From: Micromonospora cathayae
GTDB lineage: Bacteria > Actinomycetota > Actinomycetes > Mycobacteriales > Micromonosporaceae
Assembly (NCBI RefSeq): GCF_028993575.1
Contig: NZ_CP118615.1
Coordinates: 372,001 to 436,000 of the forward strand
DNA: 64,000 nucleotides
Direction: 5' to 3'
A model generated the notes under the pieces. The model was not told the DNA's origin. It saw only the letters and a program-made list of their open reading frames with translations, and did not search any database. This document shows positions 31,421 through 41,154 of the stretch, piece after piece (within the stretch, counting starts at the first letter, position 1; each line of letters begins with the position of its first letter). Both the position numbers and the translations under genes were made by a program.

Positions 31421-31671
31421 GTCCCGATCGTCTCACGCCCGGCAGCCGCCGTTCCGCCGACCCGCGCCACCCGGCGCTGACCTGCGGTGACGCCCCGGCA
31501 CCGGACCGGGCACGGGACGTGGCATTGCTCACCCTCCGTCACGTTCGCAGGTCGGATGGCCTAGGTTCCCCCACGCGCCCGGGTCCACCAGACCCGGGCG
31601 CGAACGACGTCCACGGGACGCGGGCGACACCGACGGCCACCGAACGCGGGCGCGAACGACGAGGAGACGCA

Positions 31672-33273
31672 ATGCAGGTACGCGGGCTGACCGCCTGGAC
31701 CGTCCCGCTGGTGCTGGCTCTGGCGCTGACCGCCTGCGGCGACGCGGACACCGCCGGCCGGGCCGACCCCGACGGAACGGTACGTATCGAGATCGCCGAG
31801 CCGCAGCACCTGGTCCCGACGCACACCGTCGAGACCAGCGGGTCCCAGGTGCTCAGCGCGCTGTTCAGCCCGCTGGTCGACTACGACGCGCAGAACCGGC
31901 CGTACGAGGTGGCCGCCGAGTCGGTCACCTCGGCCGACAACCGGGTCTGGACGGTACGGCTCAAGGACGGCTACACCTTCCACAACGGTGAGCCGGTCAC
32001 CGCCGACAACTACCTCGACGCGTGGAACTACGGCGCGTACGGGCCGAACGAGCAGAACAGCAGCTACTTCTTCGAGAAGATCCTCGGGTACGCCCAGTTG
32101 CAGGGCGAGCGGCCGAAGGCCCGGACGCTGCGCGGGCTGGCCCGGGTCGACGACCTGACCTTCACCGTGACGCTCGGTGAGCCGTACGCCGACTTCCGCA
32201 GCATGCTCGGCTACACCGCGTTCTACCCGCTGCCGAAGGCGGCGTTCACCGCGCCGGGCGTGCTCGACCCCGGATACGAGCAGGCCCCGATCGGGCAGGG
32301 GCCGTTCCGGATGAAGGGCAGCTGGCAGCACGACGCCAGCATCACCGTCGAACGGTACGACGCCTTCCCCGGCCGGCAGCCCCGGGTGGCCGGCGTCGAC
32401 TTCCGGATCTACCAGCAGCCCAGCGCCGCGTACGCGGACGTCCTCTCCGACAACCTGGACGTGATCAAGAACATCCCGACCGAACGGCTCGGCAGCGCCG
32501 GGGACGACCTCGGCGACCGGTTCAAGCGGAGTCCCGCCTCGTCGCTGGAGGTGCTGGCGTTCCCCACCTTCGAGGCGGAGTTCGCCGACCCCCGGGTGCG
32601 GCGGGCCATCTCGATGGCCATCGACCGGAACGGGATCAGCGAGTCGGTCTTCAAGGGCTCGGAGCCGCCGGCCCGCTCGTTCGTGTCGCCGGTGGTCGCC
32701 GGCTACCGGGCGGACACCATCGGGGAAGCCGGCCGGTACGACCCGGCGGCGGCCCGGAAGCTGTACGAGGAGGCCGGCGGCCCGGCCCGGATCGAGCTGT
32801 CGTACAACACCGACGGCGGGCACGCGGCCTGGATCGGGGCGACCTGCGCGCAGCTCACCGCGAACCTGGGCGTCGAGTGCGTGGCCAGCGCGGTGCCCCG
32901 CTTCGCGGACCTGCTGACCGCCGTCGACCGGCGGGAACACGTCGGGCTGTTCCGGATGGGCTGGGTGATGGACCACCCGTCGATGGAGAACTACCTGGGC
33001 CCGCTGTACGGCAGCACCGGCTCGGCCAACTACTACGGGTACGCCAACCCGGAGTTCGACCGGCTGCTCGCCGAGGGGACCCGCGCGACCACCGGGGAGG
33101 CGGCGATCCGCCGGTACCAGCAGGCCGAGGACCTGCTGGCCCGGGACCTGCCGGTGATCCCGCTGCGGCACGGGCAGAACGTCTTCGGGCACTCCACGAA
33201 GGTCCGGAACGTGGAGATGGACCTGTTCGACCGGGTCGACCTGCTCACCATCGAGGCCCTGCGAGCCGGGTGA
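31672..33273 (+). CDS. Orphan peptide/nickel-type ABC substrate-binding lipoprotein
   Basis: A 533-residue family-5 solute-binding protein anchored as a lipoprotein (lipobox LALTAC, Cys22). The family signature is in the first lobe (WTVRLKDGYTFHNGEPVTADNYLDAWNY). It is clearly paralogous to the binding protein of the dpp-like operon at 47-53 kb (shared LKDGYTF, AYGPN, GPF). No permease or ATPase is adjacent, so it may deliver a different ligand to that transporter. The ATG follows GAGGAG. Divergent from folD. Confidence 0.9.
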   Translation: MQVRGLTAWTVPLVLALALTACGDADTAGRADPDGTVRIEIAEPQHLVPTHTVETSGSQVLSALFSPLVDYDAQNRPYEVAAESVTSADNRVWTVRLKDGYTFHNGEPVTADNYLDAWNYGAYGPNEQNSSYFFEKILGYAQLQGERPKARTLRGLARVDDLTFTVTLGEPYADFRSMLGYTAFYPLPKAAFTAPGVLDPGYEQAPIGQGPFRMKGSWQHDASITVERYDAFPGRQPRVAGVDFRIYQQPSAAYADVLSDNLDVIKNIPTERLGSAGDDLGDRFKRSPASSLEVLAFPTFEAEFADPRVRRAISMAIDRNGISESVFKGSEPPARSFVSPVVAGYRADTIGEAGRYDPAAARKLYEEAGGPARIELSYNTDGGHAAWIGATCAQLTANLGVECVASAVPRFADLLTAVDRREHVGLFRMGWVMDHPSMENYLGPLYGSTGSANYYGYANPEFDRLLAEGTRATTGEAAIRRYQQAEDLLARDLPVIPLRHGQNVFGHSTKVRNVEMDLFDRVDLLTIEALRAG

Positions 33274-33290
33274 GGTGAGACCGGGCCGTG

Positions 33291-33325
33291 GGGACAGGGC
33301 CGCCGGGTCGCGGCGGCCCCGTCCC
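33291..33325. terminator. Bidirectional terminator between the binding protein and purH
   Basis: 15-bp stem GGGACAGGGCCGCCG / CGGCGGCCCCGTCCC with one mismatch and a 5-nt loop, in a 58-bp convergent gap. Confidence 0.75.
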
Positions 33326-33331
33326 GGACGG

Positions 33332-34906
33332 TCAGTGGAAGAAGTGCCGGGTGCCGGTGAGGTACATGGTCACGCCGGCTTCGGCGGCGGCGGCGATCAC
33401 CTCGTCGTCGCGGATCGAGCCGCCCGGCTGGACCACCGCGCGCACCCCGGCGTCGAGCAGCACCTTCAGGCCGTCGGCGAACGGGAAGAACGCGTCGGAG
33501 GCGGCCACCGCGCCCTTGGCCCGGTCCGCGCCGGCCCGGTTCACCGCCAGGTGCGCCGAGTCGACCCGGTTGACCTGGCCCATGCCCACCCCGACGGTCG
33601 CCCCGTCGGCGGCGAGCAGGATCGCGTTGCTCTTCACCGAGCGGACCGCCCGCCAGGCGAAGACCAGGTCGCGCAGCAGGTCGTCGTCGGCCGGGTCACC
33701 GGCCACCAGCCGCCAGGCGGCCGGGTCGTCGCCGGGGGCGTCCACCCGGTCGGCGAGCTGCACCAGTACGCCACCGCCGACCTGCCGCCACTCGGCCGGC
33801 GGCGGGGTCCAGGCCGGGGCCCGCAGCAGCCGCAGGTTCTTCTTGGTCTGGAGGACCTCGACCGCGCCGGGCTCGTACCCGGGGGCCACCAGGACCTCGG
33901 TGAAGATGTCCTTGACCTGCTCGGCCAGCGCCACGGTGACCGGCCGGTTGACCGCGATCACCCCGCCGTACGCGGACACCGGGTCGCAGGCGTGCGCCTT
34001 GCGGTGCGCCTCGGCCACGTCGACGCCGACCGCGATGCCGCACGGGTTGGCGTGCTTGATGACCGCCACGGCCGGCTGGTCGGCGAAGTCGTTCGCGGCC
34101 CGCCAGGCGGCGTCCGCGTCGACGTAGTTGTTGTAGGACATCTCCTTGCCGTGCAGCTGCTCGGCCTGGGCCAGCCCGGCCGGGGCATCCGGGGCGGTGT
34201 AGAGGGCGGCCCGCTGGTGCGGGTTCTCGCCGTACCGCAGCGCCCGCTGGGCGCGCAGCCCCAGCCCGGTGAAGGCCGGCCAGTCCGCGTCCTCCTCCTG
34301 GGTGAGCCGGGTGGCGCACCAGTTCGCCACGGCCACGTCGTACTCGGCGATGTCGGCGAAGGCGCGGGCCGCCAGCGCGCGGCGCTGCGCCAGCGTGAAG
34401 CCGCCCGTCTCCAGGGCGGCCAGCACCCTCGGGTACGCGGACACGTCGGTCACCACGGCGACCGAGGCGTGGTTCTTGGCGGCGGCCCGGACCATCGCCG
34501 GCCCACCGATGTCGATCTGCTCGACGCACTCGTCGACGCCCGCCCCGGAGGCGACCGTGGCCTGGAACGGGTACAGGTTGGACACCAGCAGGTCGATGCC
34601 GACGATGCCGTGCTCGTCGAGCTGGCCGGCGTGCGTGTCCTTGCGCAGGTCGGCCAGGAGGCCGCCGTGGATCGCCGGGTGCAGGGTCTTCACCCGACCG
34701 TCGAGGATCTCCGGGAAACCGGTCACCGACTCGACGGCGGTCACCGGCACACCGGCCCCGGCGATCGTCGCCGCGGTGCTGCCGGTCGACACGATCTCGA
34801 CCCCGGCCGCGTGCAGGGCCCGGGCCAGGTCGACCAGGCCGGTCTTGTCGTAGACGCTGACCAGCGCCCGCCGGATCGGCCGGCGCCCGTCGTCGGGGGT
34901 ACTCAC
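33332..34906 (-). CDS. purH: Bifunctional AICAR formyltransferase/IMP cyclohydrolase
   Basis: A 524-residue enzyme for the last two steps of IMP synthesis. The N-terminal cyclohydrolase (about 1-200) begins [20 protein letters not shown]. The C-terminal formyltransferase has [11 protein letters not shown] and ends in [10 protein letters not shown]. It overlaps purN by 4 bp; both use 10-formyl-THF made through FolD. Length and motifs are complete. Confidence 0.97.
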   Translation of the reverse strand: MSTPDDGRRPIRRALVSVYDKTGLVDLARALHAAGVEIVSTGSTAATIAGAGVPVTAVESVTGFPEILDGRVKTLHPAIHGGLLADLRKDTHAGQLDEHGIVGIDLLVSNLYPFQATVASGAGVDECVEQIDIGGPAMVRAAAKNHASVAVVTDVSAYPRVLAALETGGFTLAQRRALAARAFADIAEYDVAVANWCATRLTQEEDADWPAFTGLGLRAQRALRYGENPHQRAALYTAPDAPAGLAQAEQLHGKEMSYNNYVDADAAWRAANDFADQPAVAVIKHANPCGIAVGVDVAEAHRKAHACDPVSAYGGVIAVNRPVTVALAEQVKDIFTEVLVAPGYEPGAVEVLQTKKNLRLLRAPAWTPPPAEWRQVGGGVLVQLADRVDAPGDDPAAWRLVAGDPADDDLLRDLVFAWRAVRSVKSNAILLAADGATVGVGMGQVNRVDSAHLAVNRAGADRAKGAVAASDAFFPFADGLKVLLDAGVRAVVQPGGSIRDDEVIAAAAEAGVTMYLTGTRHFFH

Positions 34907-35523
34907 GGAACAGTGACCTTTCTTCCGGTGATCGTCCAGCCGTCGCGGACCAGCCGGCCGACCTGCTCGACCAACTGCCGCCGCTCGGCGGACTTGATGC
35001 GCTCGGTGAGCGACTCCTCGTCGTCGTCGTCGAGGACCGGCACCGCGACCTGGGCGACGATCGGCCCGGTGTCCATGCCCGCGTCGACGAAGAACAGCGT
35101 CGCCCCGGTGATCTTCACGCCGTAGGCGAGGGCGTCCCGGGGGCCGTGGATGCCGGGGAAGGCCGGCAGCAGGGTGTTGTGGGTGTTCAGGTAACGGTCG
35201 CCGAAGGCGGCCAGGAAACGCGGGCCGACGAGCTTCAGGAAACCCGCCGAGACCACCAGGTCCGGGCGGTGCTCCGCGACCCGGGCGGTGAGCGCGGCGT
35301 CCCAGTCCTCGCGGGCCGGGTGGTCCTTCACCCGCTCGACGAAGGTCGGCACCCCGGCGGCGGCGGCCCGGTCCAGCCCGGCGATGCCGTCGCGGTCGGC
35401 GCCCACCGCGACCACCCGGGCACCGTAGGCCGGATCGGCGGTGGCGTCGAGCAACGCCTGGAGGTTGCTCCCGGAACCGGAGACGAGGACGACGATGCGG
35501 GCGGCGGACGCGGGCTCGGTCAC
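34903..35523 (-). CDS. purN: Phosphoribosylglycinamide formyltransferase
   Basis: A 206-residue GAR transformylase. It opens with the Rossmann stretch [18 protein letters not shown]. The folate/catalytic region includes [12 protein letters not shown], the Asn-His-type segment [18 protein letters not shown] and [11 protein letters not shown]. In many relatives the catalytic triad includes a His in NxHPSLLP; here this reads NTHNTLLP, a variation. purH follows with a 4-bp overlap. Upstream are two direct repeats (35584-35618). Confidence 0.95.
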   Translation of the reverse strand: MTEPASAARIVVLVSGSGSNLQALLDATADPAYGARVVAVGADRDGIAGLDRAAAAGVPTFVERVKDHPAREDWDAALTARVAEHRPDLVVSAGFLKLVGPRFLAAFGDRYLNTHNTLLPAFPGIHGPRDALAYGVKITGATLFFVDAGMDTGPIVAQVAVPVLDDDDEESLTERIKSAERRQLVEQVGRLVRDGWTITGRKVTVP

Positions 35524-35583
35524 CAGGTCACCCTATCGGGCAACCGGCGAGGGCCCTCCGCAGGCCGGCACCTCCCCCGGCCG

Positions 35584-35618
35584 GCCTTTCCGGTGGCCCC
35601 GACCCGCCTTTCCGGTGG
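35584..35618. promoter_or_regulatory. Direct repeats between purN and the CD225 gene
   Basis: GCCTTTCCGGTGG occurs at 35584-35596 and again at 35606-35618, a 22-bp period (two helical turns). The pair lies in the divergent promoter region of purN-purH and the small membrane proteins. Equal-face spacing suggests a protein-binding site; the binder is unknown. Confidence 0.4.
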
Positions 35619-35755
35619 GACGGCAGCCCGCCGAGCACCCGGAAGTCGCACCGAACGGGTACTCTGCCGACGCTCGATACTCGATCCGCCGCCGGTGGCA
35701 TCCCTGCACGTCACACCGCCGTCGTCCGGGTCACCTGATCAAGGAGTGCAAACCG

Positions 35756-36046
35756 ATGCAGCCCGGATACCCTTCGCAGCCGCCCCAGATCGACAACAAC
35801 ATGACGATGTCGATCGTCGCCATCTTCCTGTTCTGGCCGCTGGCCATCCCCGCCCTGATCAACGCCTCGAAGGTCAACCCGCTGGTCCAGCAGGGTGACT
35901 ACGCTGGCGCGCAGGCCGCCGCGGCCGAGAGCAAGAAGTGGTCGAAGTGGGCCCTCATCGTCGGTCTCGGTTGGTACGCCATCGCCCTCGTCTGCTGCCT
36001 GCTGGGTGGCCTTGGGTCGATCATGGGTGCCAACTCGACCGTCTGA
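35756..36046 (+). CDS. CD225/dispanin-family small membrane protein
   Basis: A 96-residue protein with a short Pro/Gln head (MQPGYPSQPPQ) and two membrane segments. It matches the CD225 layout: SIVAIFLFWPLAIPALINASKV, a polar loop rich in Ala (GDYAGAQAAAAESKKWSKWA), then a second helix. The bacterial role of this family is not settled. ATG 35756 follows AAGGAG. Another Pro/Gln-headed membrane protein starts 29 bp downstream, so the two form an operon. Confidence 0.85.
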   Translation: MQPGYPSQPPQIDNNMTMSIVAIFLFWPLAIPALINASKVNPLVQQGDYAGAQAAAAESKKWSKWALIVGLGWYAIALVCCLLGGLGSIMGANSTV

Positions 36047-36075
36047 GTCGTCCCCAGCCCAACCAAGGAGCCCGC

Positions 36076-36675
36076 ATGCAGCCCGGTAACCCCGGTCAGG
36101 ACCCGTACGGCCAGCAGCCGCCACCGGACCCGACCGCGCCGCAGTACTCCGACCCGTACGCCCAGCCGCCGCAGGCACCGTACGGTCAGCAGCCGCACGA
36201 CCCGTACGGGCAGCCGCCCACCTCGGGTCAGCCGTACGGACAGCCGTACGGCCAGCAGCCGCACGACCCGTACGGCCAGCAGCCCACCTCGGGACAGCCG
36301 TACGGACAGCAGTACCCCGATCCGTACGCGCAGCAGCAGCCGCAGCAGCCGTACGGTGCGGCACCGGGCTACCCGGTCGGCCAGTACGGCGGGTTCGGCC
36401 CGACGCCGCAGAACAACAACCTCGGTCTGATCGGGATGATCGCCGGCATCGCCTCGATCGTCTTCGCCATCTGCTGCGCCTTCCTCGGCATCATCCTCGG
36501 TGTCGCCGGGGTGGTGCTGGGCGTGATGGGCCAGAAGAAGGCGGACCAGGGGCTGGCCAACAACCCGGGCCAGGCCAAGGCCGCACTGATCACCGGTGCG
36601 GTCGGCATCGTCCTGGGGATCGCCAACGCGATCCTCGGCGTCGCGCTCAACCTGAACACGCTGAACCTGTCCTGA
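36076..36675 (+). CDS. Pro/Tyr/Gly/Gln-repeat membrane protein (DUF4190-like C terminus)
   Basis: A 199-residue protein. The first about 110 residues are a low-complexity cytoplasmic tail built from repeats such as DPYGQQP and TSGQPYGQ. The DNA shows matching CCGTACGG-type repeats. The C terminus has two or three hydrophobic helices (LGLIGMIAGIASIVFAICC, LGIILGVAGVVLGVMG, AALITGAVGIVLGIANAIL) typical of DUF4190-like proteins. The ATG follows CAAGGAG. It shares its opening MQPG with the upstream CD225 protein, suggesting joint function at the membrane. Confidence 0.82.
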   Translation: MQPGNPGQDPYGQQPPPDPTAPQYSDPYAQPPQAPYGQQPHDPYGQPPTSGQPYGQPYGQQPHDPYGQQPTSGQPYGQQYPDPYAQQQPQQPYGAAPGYPVGQYGGFGPTPQNNNLGLIGMIAGIASIVFAICCAFLGIILGVAGVVLGVMGQKKADQGLANNPGQAKAALITGAVGIVLGIANAILGVALNLNTLNLS

Positions 36676-36698
36676 GCGACCGGCAGCGGCGATCCGCG

Positions 36699-36733
36699 GA
36701 CGGGGTGTCCGGCATGCTGCCGGACACCCCGTC
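36699..36733. terminator. Bidirectional terminator hairpin
   Basis: Perfect 16-bp stem GACGGGGTGTCCGGCA / TGCCGGACACCCCGTC with a TGC loop, between the repeat-protein gene and convergent perM. Confidence 0.8.
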
Positions 36734-36806
36734 GCCGTACCGGCCGCTTCCGAGCGGTGCTCCCGCCGGGTTCCGCCGGCCGGGGCACAGCCGGCGACTC
36801 CGGGCC

Positions 36807-38111
36807 TCACGGCCGGGCCGGCGGCTCCGGGCGGCTGAGGGCACGTGGGTCCGGGCGGCTGAAGGTGCGGGCGGCGGCGGCGCCGATCAGCGCGCCGACC
36901 GTCAGGACCGCGGTGGTCACCGCGGTCACCTGCCAGGCGACCGGGCCGAGTTCGGCGAGCCGGCCGCCACCGAGCGGCCCGCCGGAGAACGCCGCCACCG
37001 CGCCGAGGAGCAGCCCGGCCACCGGGCCGGCCAGCGCCGCCGAGCCGAGCAGCGCCGCCCAGGGCAGCGGGGTCCGCTCGTCGCCGGCCAGCCGCAGCAG
37101 GCGGCGGGCGAGCAGCCAGCCGGCCGCCATCCCGATCAGCACCGGCACGGCGAGCAGCAGTGTGCCGGCCCCGTCGACCGGGCCACGGGGCAGGCCGGCG
37201 AGCAACGGGACCGCCGGCAGCGCGCCCACGGACACCTCGCTGGTGCGTACCGCCGTGTCGGTGCCGACGGCGAAGCCGGGACCGAGCAGGTAGCTGGTCG
37301 CCCAGATCGCCGCGTTCGGCGCGTACGCCAGGCTGACCAGGGTGATGCCGGCCTGGCCGGCGACCCCGGTCCGGTACGCGCCGATCATGTCGGCGGCGTC
37401 CCCGCCCCCGGTGGCGATGGCGAGCCCGGCGGCGCCCGCCCCGGCACCGGCCAGCAGCAGGCCGGCGACCAGCCCGGTGCGTACCCCGTCCCGCAGCACG
37501 GCGGGCGCCCGGCGGGCCAGCGCCGCCGGTGCTCCGGTGGTACGCAGCGCGCCGGCCAGCGCGGCCAGCGCCGCCACGACGCCCAGGGTCAGCGCGGCCC
37601 GTAGCGGAGCGGCCCCGGGGCCGGCGAGCAGCGCGGCGGGTACGCCGAGCAGCGCGTAGCCGAGGCTGACCGCGCCGGCTGCGACGAACGCGGGCCGGAC
37701 GTCCCGGCTGCCGCGCGCGCCGAGTGCCCGGGTGGTGTGCACCCCGGCCCGGGTCAACCGCCAGACCACCAGGGCGGTCAACGCCAGCGGGGCGACACCG
37801 AGCGGGCCGGCGCCGGTGTCGAGCGGCACCCCGTGGCCGAGCAGCCAGCCGGCCAGGCCGGCGCGCAGCGCCCCGCCCGGGGAGCCGGCGTCCTCGCTCC
37901 ACTGGACCAGGCCGAGCACCACGACGACCGGCAGGTACGAGGTGACGGCCGCCCAGCCGGCCGCGACCGTGGCGGCGACGACGAGCGGTGCCCGGCCGGA
38001 CCGGGGCTCGGGCCGCCGGGCCGGCGGCCGGGGGCCGGCGCGACGACGCGGCCGGGTGTCGGCGTCGACACCGGCGGGACGGCGGGGCTGATCAGGGGTG
38101 ATGGCGGACAT
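36807..38111 (-). CDS. PerM/DUF6350-like polytopic membrane protein
   Basis: A 434-residue membrane protein with about ten hydrophobic segments after a Pro/Arg-rich head (residues 1-40). Size, topology and location near purN-purH match the actinobacterial DUF6350 group, whose mycobacterial member PerM (next to purN) supports cell division under stress. Assignment rests on architecture and synteny, as the family has no short diagnostic motif. It ends convergently with the small membrane protein operon and is divergent from the 85-residue protein gene. Confidence 0.75.
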   Translation of the reverse strand: MSAITPDQPRRPAGVDADTRPRRRAGPRPPARRPEPRSGRAPLVVAATVAAGWAAVTSYLPVVVVLGLVQWSEDAGSPGGALRAGLAGWLLGHGVPLDTGAGPLGVAPLALTALVVWRLTRAGVHTTRALGARGSRDVRPAFVAAGAVSLGYALLGVPAALLAGPGAAPLRAALTLGVVAALAALAGALRTTGAPAALARRAPAVLRDGVRTGLVAGLLLAGAGAGAAGLAIATGGGDAADMIGAYRTGVAGQAGITLVSLAYAPNAAIWATSYLLGPGFAVGTDTAVRTSEVSVGALPAVPLLAGLPRGPVDGAGTLLLAVPVLIGMAAGWLLARRLLRLAGDERTPLPWAALLGSAALAGPVAGLLLGAVAAFSGGPLGGGRLAELGPVAWQVTAVTTAVLTVGALIGAAAARTFSRPDPRALSRPEPPARP

Positions 38112-38271
38112 CGCGTTCTACTCTGGCACGCCGGGCGGGCGGTGGCAGTCCGATAAGCCGTCGGATCGTGGCGAGTTCGGTGATCCGTCCGCCCCGGACG
38201 GTTCCGGCGGTTTAGCCTCGGCGCAGGCGCGGCCTTCCGCGGTCGCGTCCCCCGACCGTACGGAGGATGCC

Positions 38272-38529
38272 GTGTCCGCTCCCTACGCTCCGCCCCCGCC
38301 CGCCGCCGCTGGCAGGGACCGCACCACGCTCTGGGGTGTGCTCGGCATCATCTTCGGCCTGCTCTGCTGCGGCATCCTGGGGATCATCTTCGGCTATCTG
38401 TCGATCCGGGACGCCCGTCGCTTCGGTCAGTCCCAGGTGCTCGGCTGGCTGGCCATCGCCTTCGGCGTGATCAACATCATCGGCAGCGCCATCCTGCGCG
38501 CCACCGGCAACTACCCGGGCTGGCGCTGA
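38272..38529 (+). CDS. Small DUF4190-type membrane protein
   Basis: An 85-residue protein: a Pro/Ala head (SAPYAPPPPAAAGRD), then two membrane helices (LWGVLGIIFGLLCCGILGII and VLGWLAIAFGVINIIGSAI) separated by the DUF4190-like loop IRDARRFGQS. The GTG at 38272 is chosen because CGGAGG lies six bases upstream; upstream codons are not protein-like. It resembles the C-terminal half of the 36076-36675 protein, so the neighbourhood holds three small proteins of similar build. Confidence 0.8.
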   Translation: MSAPYAPPPPAAAGRDRTTLWGVLGIIFGLLCCGILGIIFGYLSIRDARRFGQSQVLGWLAIAFGVINIIGSAILRATGNYPGWR

Positions 38530-38540
38530 CCGGCACGCAG

Positions 38541-38574
38541 CGGAGGGGGCCGACCAGACGGTCGACCCCCTCCG
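38541..38574. terminator. Bidirectional terminator hairpin before sucD
   Basis: CGGAGGGGG / CCCCCTCCG outer stem with an inner GACC / GGTC helix, in the 61-bp convergent gap. Confidence 0.7.
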
Positions 38575-38590
38575 GTACGCGTGTCCGGAC

Positions 38591-39478
38591 TCAGCCGGCG
38601 GACATGATCTCCCGCATCAGCTTGGCGGTCTCGGTCGGCGTCTTGCCGACCTTGACGCCGACCGCCTCCAGCGCCTCCTGCTTGGCCTCGGCGGTGCCCG
38701 CCGAGCCGGAGATGATCGCGCCGGCGTGGCCCATGGTCTTGCCGGGCGGGGCGGTGAAGCCGGCGATGTAGCCGACCACCGGCTTGGTGACGTTCGACTT
38801 GATGAACTCGGCGGCCCGCTCCTCGGCGTCGCCACCGATCTCGCCGATCATCACGATCGCGTCGGTGTCCGGGTCGGCCTCGAAGGCGGCGAGGGCGTCG
38901 ATGTGGGTGGTGCCGATGATCGGGTCACCGCCGATGCCCACGCAGGTCGAGAAGCCGATGTCGCGCAGCTCGTACATCATCTGGTAGGTCAGCGTGCCGC
39001 TCTTGCTGACCAGGCCGATCCGGCCGGAGCCGGTGATGTCGGCCGGGATGATGCCGGCGTTGGACGCGCCCGGCGAGGCGATACCCGGGCAGTTCGGCCC
39101 GATGATCCGGGTCCGCTCGCCCTGGGCCAGGTTGTACGCCCAGAAGGCGGCGGTGTCGTGCACCGGGACGCCCTCGGTGATCACCACGGCCAGGGAGATG
39201 CCGGCGTCGATCGCCTCGATCACCGCGCCCTTGGTGAACTGCGGCGGTACGAAGATCACCGTGACGTCCGCCCCGGTCTGCGCCATGGCGTCGGAAACGC
39301 TGGCGAAGACCGGCAGCTCGGTGCCGTCGAAGTCGACGGTGGTACCGGCCTTGCGCGGGTTGACCCCGCCGACGACGGTGGTGCCGGCGGCGAGCATCCG
39401 CCGGGTGTGCTTGGAACCCTCGGAGCCGGTCATCCCCTGCACGATGACCTTGGAGTCCTTGGTCAGCCAGATAGCCAT
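38591..39478 (-). CDS. sucD: Succinate--CoA ligase, alpha subunit
   Basis: A 295-residue subunit that binds CoA and carries the phosphohistidine ([13 protein letters not shown]). The CoA-binding Rossmann part begins [16 protein letters not shown]. It works with SucC in substrate-level phosphorylation in the TCA cycle. sucC lies immediately upstream (2-bp gap), the standard order. Confidence 0.97.
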   Translation of the reverse strand: MAIWLTKDSKVIVQGMTGSEGSKHTRRMLAAGTTVVGGVNPRKAGTTVDFDGTELPVFASVSDAMAQTGADVTVIFVPPQFTKGAVIEAIDAGISLAVVITEGVPVHDTAAFWAYNLAQGERTRIIGPNCPGIASPGASNAGIIPADITGSGRIGLVSKSGTLTYQMMYELRDIGFSTCVGIGGDPIIGTTHIDALAAFEADPDTDAIVMIGEIGGDAEERAAEFIKSNVTKPVVGYIAGFTAPPGKTMGHAGAIISGSAGTAEAKQEALEAVGVKVGKTPTETAKLMREIMSAG

Positions 39479-39480
39479 TG

Positions 39481-40659
39481 TCAGACCCCCGCAGCCGCCA
39501 GCTCGGCGGCCCGCTCGGCCGCGCCGTCCATGGTGTCCACCCGCTCGACCAGCGGGTTCTTCGCGCCGTCCAGGATCGCCCGACCCTCCTCGGCGTTGTT
39601 GCCGTCGAGCCGGACCACGAGCGGCTTGGTGACCTGCTCGCCGCGCTGCTCCAGCAGGGCCAGCGCCTGGATGATGCCGTTGGCGACCTCGTCGCAGGCG
39701 GTGATGCCGCCGAAGACGTTCACGAAGACGCTCTTCACCGACGGGTCGGAGAGCACGATCTCCAGGCCGTTCGCCATCACCGCGGCGCTCGCGCCACCGC
39801 CGATGTCGAGGAAGTTGGCCGGCTTGACGTTGCCGTGCCGCTCACCGGCGTACGCGACCACGTCCAGGGTCGACATGACCAGACCCGCGCCGTTGCCGAT
39901 GATGCCGACCTCGCCGTCGAGCTTGACGTAGTTGAGGTCCTTCTCCTTGGCCCGCTGCTCCAGCGGGTCCACGGTGGCCTGGTCGACCAGGGCCTCGTGG
40001 TCCGGGTGGCGGAACGCGGCGTTGGCGTCCAGCGTGATCTTGGCGTCGAGCAGCAGGACGGTGCCGTCGGCGGTCCGGGCCAGCGGGTTCACCTCGACCA
40101 GGGTGGCGTCCTCGGCGACGAACGTCTGCCAGAGCTGGACGGCGATCGCGGCGACCTGGTCGGCCACCTCGGCCGGGAACCCGGCGGCGGCGACGATCTC
40201 CCGCGCCTTCGCCTCGTCGACCCCGGTGTTGGCGTCGATCGGGGCCTTGACGACCTTGTCCGGGGTCTCGGCGGCGACCTGCTCGATGTCCATGCCGCCG
40301 GCCACGCTGGCGATGCACAGGAAGGTGCGGTTCGCGCGGTCGAGCAGGTACGAGAAGTAGTACTCCTCGGCGATGTCCGCGGTCACGGTGATCATGACCT
40401 TGTGGACCGTGTGCCCCTTGATGTCCATGCCGAGGATGTCGGTGGCGCGGGCCACCGTCTCGTCGGTGCCCTCGGCCAGCTTGACGCCACCGGCCTTGCC
40501 CCGGCCACCGACCTTCACCTGGGCCTTGACGACCACCCGACCGCCAAGGCGTTCGGCGATCGCGCGTGCCTCCTCCGGGGTCGTGGCGACGCCGCCGGCG
40601 AGCACGGGCAGCCCGTGCCGCTCGAACAGGTCCCGCCCCTGGTACTCGTACAGGTCCAC
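39481..40659 (-). CDS. sucC: Succinate--CoA ligase, beta subunit
   Basis: A 392-residue ATP-grasp subunit. It opens with [18 protein letters not shown] and contains [20 protein letters not shown] and the C-terminal [18 protein letters not shown]. The GTG at 40659 gives the exact family start; longer readings add non-homologous residues. Co-transcribed with sucD. A hairpin followed by a T-run lies in its leader (40725-40747). Confidence 0.97.
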   Translation of the reverse strand: MDLYEYQGRDLFERHGLPVLAGGVATTPEEARAIAERLGGRVVVKAQVKVGGRGKAGGVKLAEGTDETVARATDILGMDIKGHTVHKVMITVTADIAEEYYFSYLLDRANRTFLCIASVAGGMDIEQVAAETPDKVVKAPIDANTGVDEAKAREIVAAAGFPAEVADQVAAIAVQLWQTFVAEDATLVEVNPLARTADGTVLLLDAKITLDANAAFRHPDHEALVDQATVDPLEQRAKEKDLNYVKLDGEVGIIGNGAGLVMSTLDVVAYAGERHGNVKPANFLDIGGGASAAVMANGLEIVLSDPSVKSVFVNVFGGITACDEVANGIIQALALLEQRGEQVTKPLVVRLDGNNAEEGRAILDGAKNPLVERVDTMDGAAERAAELAAAGV

Positions 40660-40724
40660 GATTGCGCGTCCCGTCCCGTCTCCGCGGCGCGCCGTCGCGC
40701 CGCCAGCGTTGGAAAAAGCTTGAC

Positions 40725-40747
40725 GCCTGTCGTCGCAGAAGACAGGC
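40725..40747 (-). promoter_or_regulatory. Leader hairpin with T-run upstream of sucC
   Basis: On the minus strand GCCTGTC-TTCTGCGAC-GACAGGC is followed seven bases later by five T residues, 66 bp before the sucC start. If transcribed it could act as a weak terminator or attenuator, or simply end an upstream transcript. The promoter position is not known. Confidence 0.35.
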
Positions 40748-41062
40748 CGTTTGCGGCAGCCTAACGAGAAGGGTACGACCGGCAACCGAGCGGGTGTGTG
40801 GTGTGCGGAAACGCACAGCGGGGTCGGCCGGATCCGGCCCGGCGCCGGTCGTGGACCCGGCCGGATCGGTACGCCGGCCCGAAGATCATCGGAAAGTCGT
40901 GCCAACCGGGCGTAACCCCCCGCCGGGGGCGTCGTTGAGAGAAGTGTCGGAGCGCTGGTCAAGCGCGATGACGGGAGACGGCCGATGCCCTGTCGGTCGA
41001 GGGGTGGCGGCGGGGCATCGTGCATAGAGGGGCCGGACGTGTGAGGGGTGCGTCCGGTCCCT

Positions 41063-41082
41063 CCCCCCGTTTACCCGGGGGG
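41063..41082. terminator. Possible terminator hairpin after the B12-binding gene
   Basis: CCCCCCG-TTTACC-CGGGGGG, a 7-bp G/C stem 72 bp beyond the stop of the minus-strand B12-binding gene. No other gene nearby needs it. Confidence 0.4.
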
Positions 41083-41154
41083 CTTCTTTCCTCCCGCCGA
41101 CCGACCCGACCGGCCTGTTCCCCGTCGGCCCGACCCGGCCTGCTTCCGTCGAAC

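Larger units (their letters stand above)
40660..41154. other. Gene-free stretch upstream of sucC
   Basis: About 495 bp without a convincing reading frame. It holds the sucC leader and promoter (with the hairpin at 40725-40747) and a C/G-run hairpin (41063-41082) downstream of the B12-binding gene. I see nothing else in it. Confidence 0.5.
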
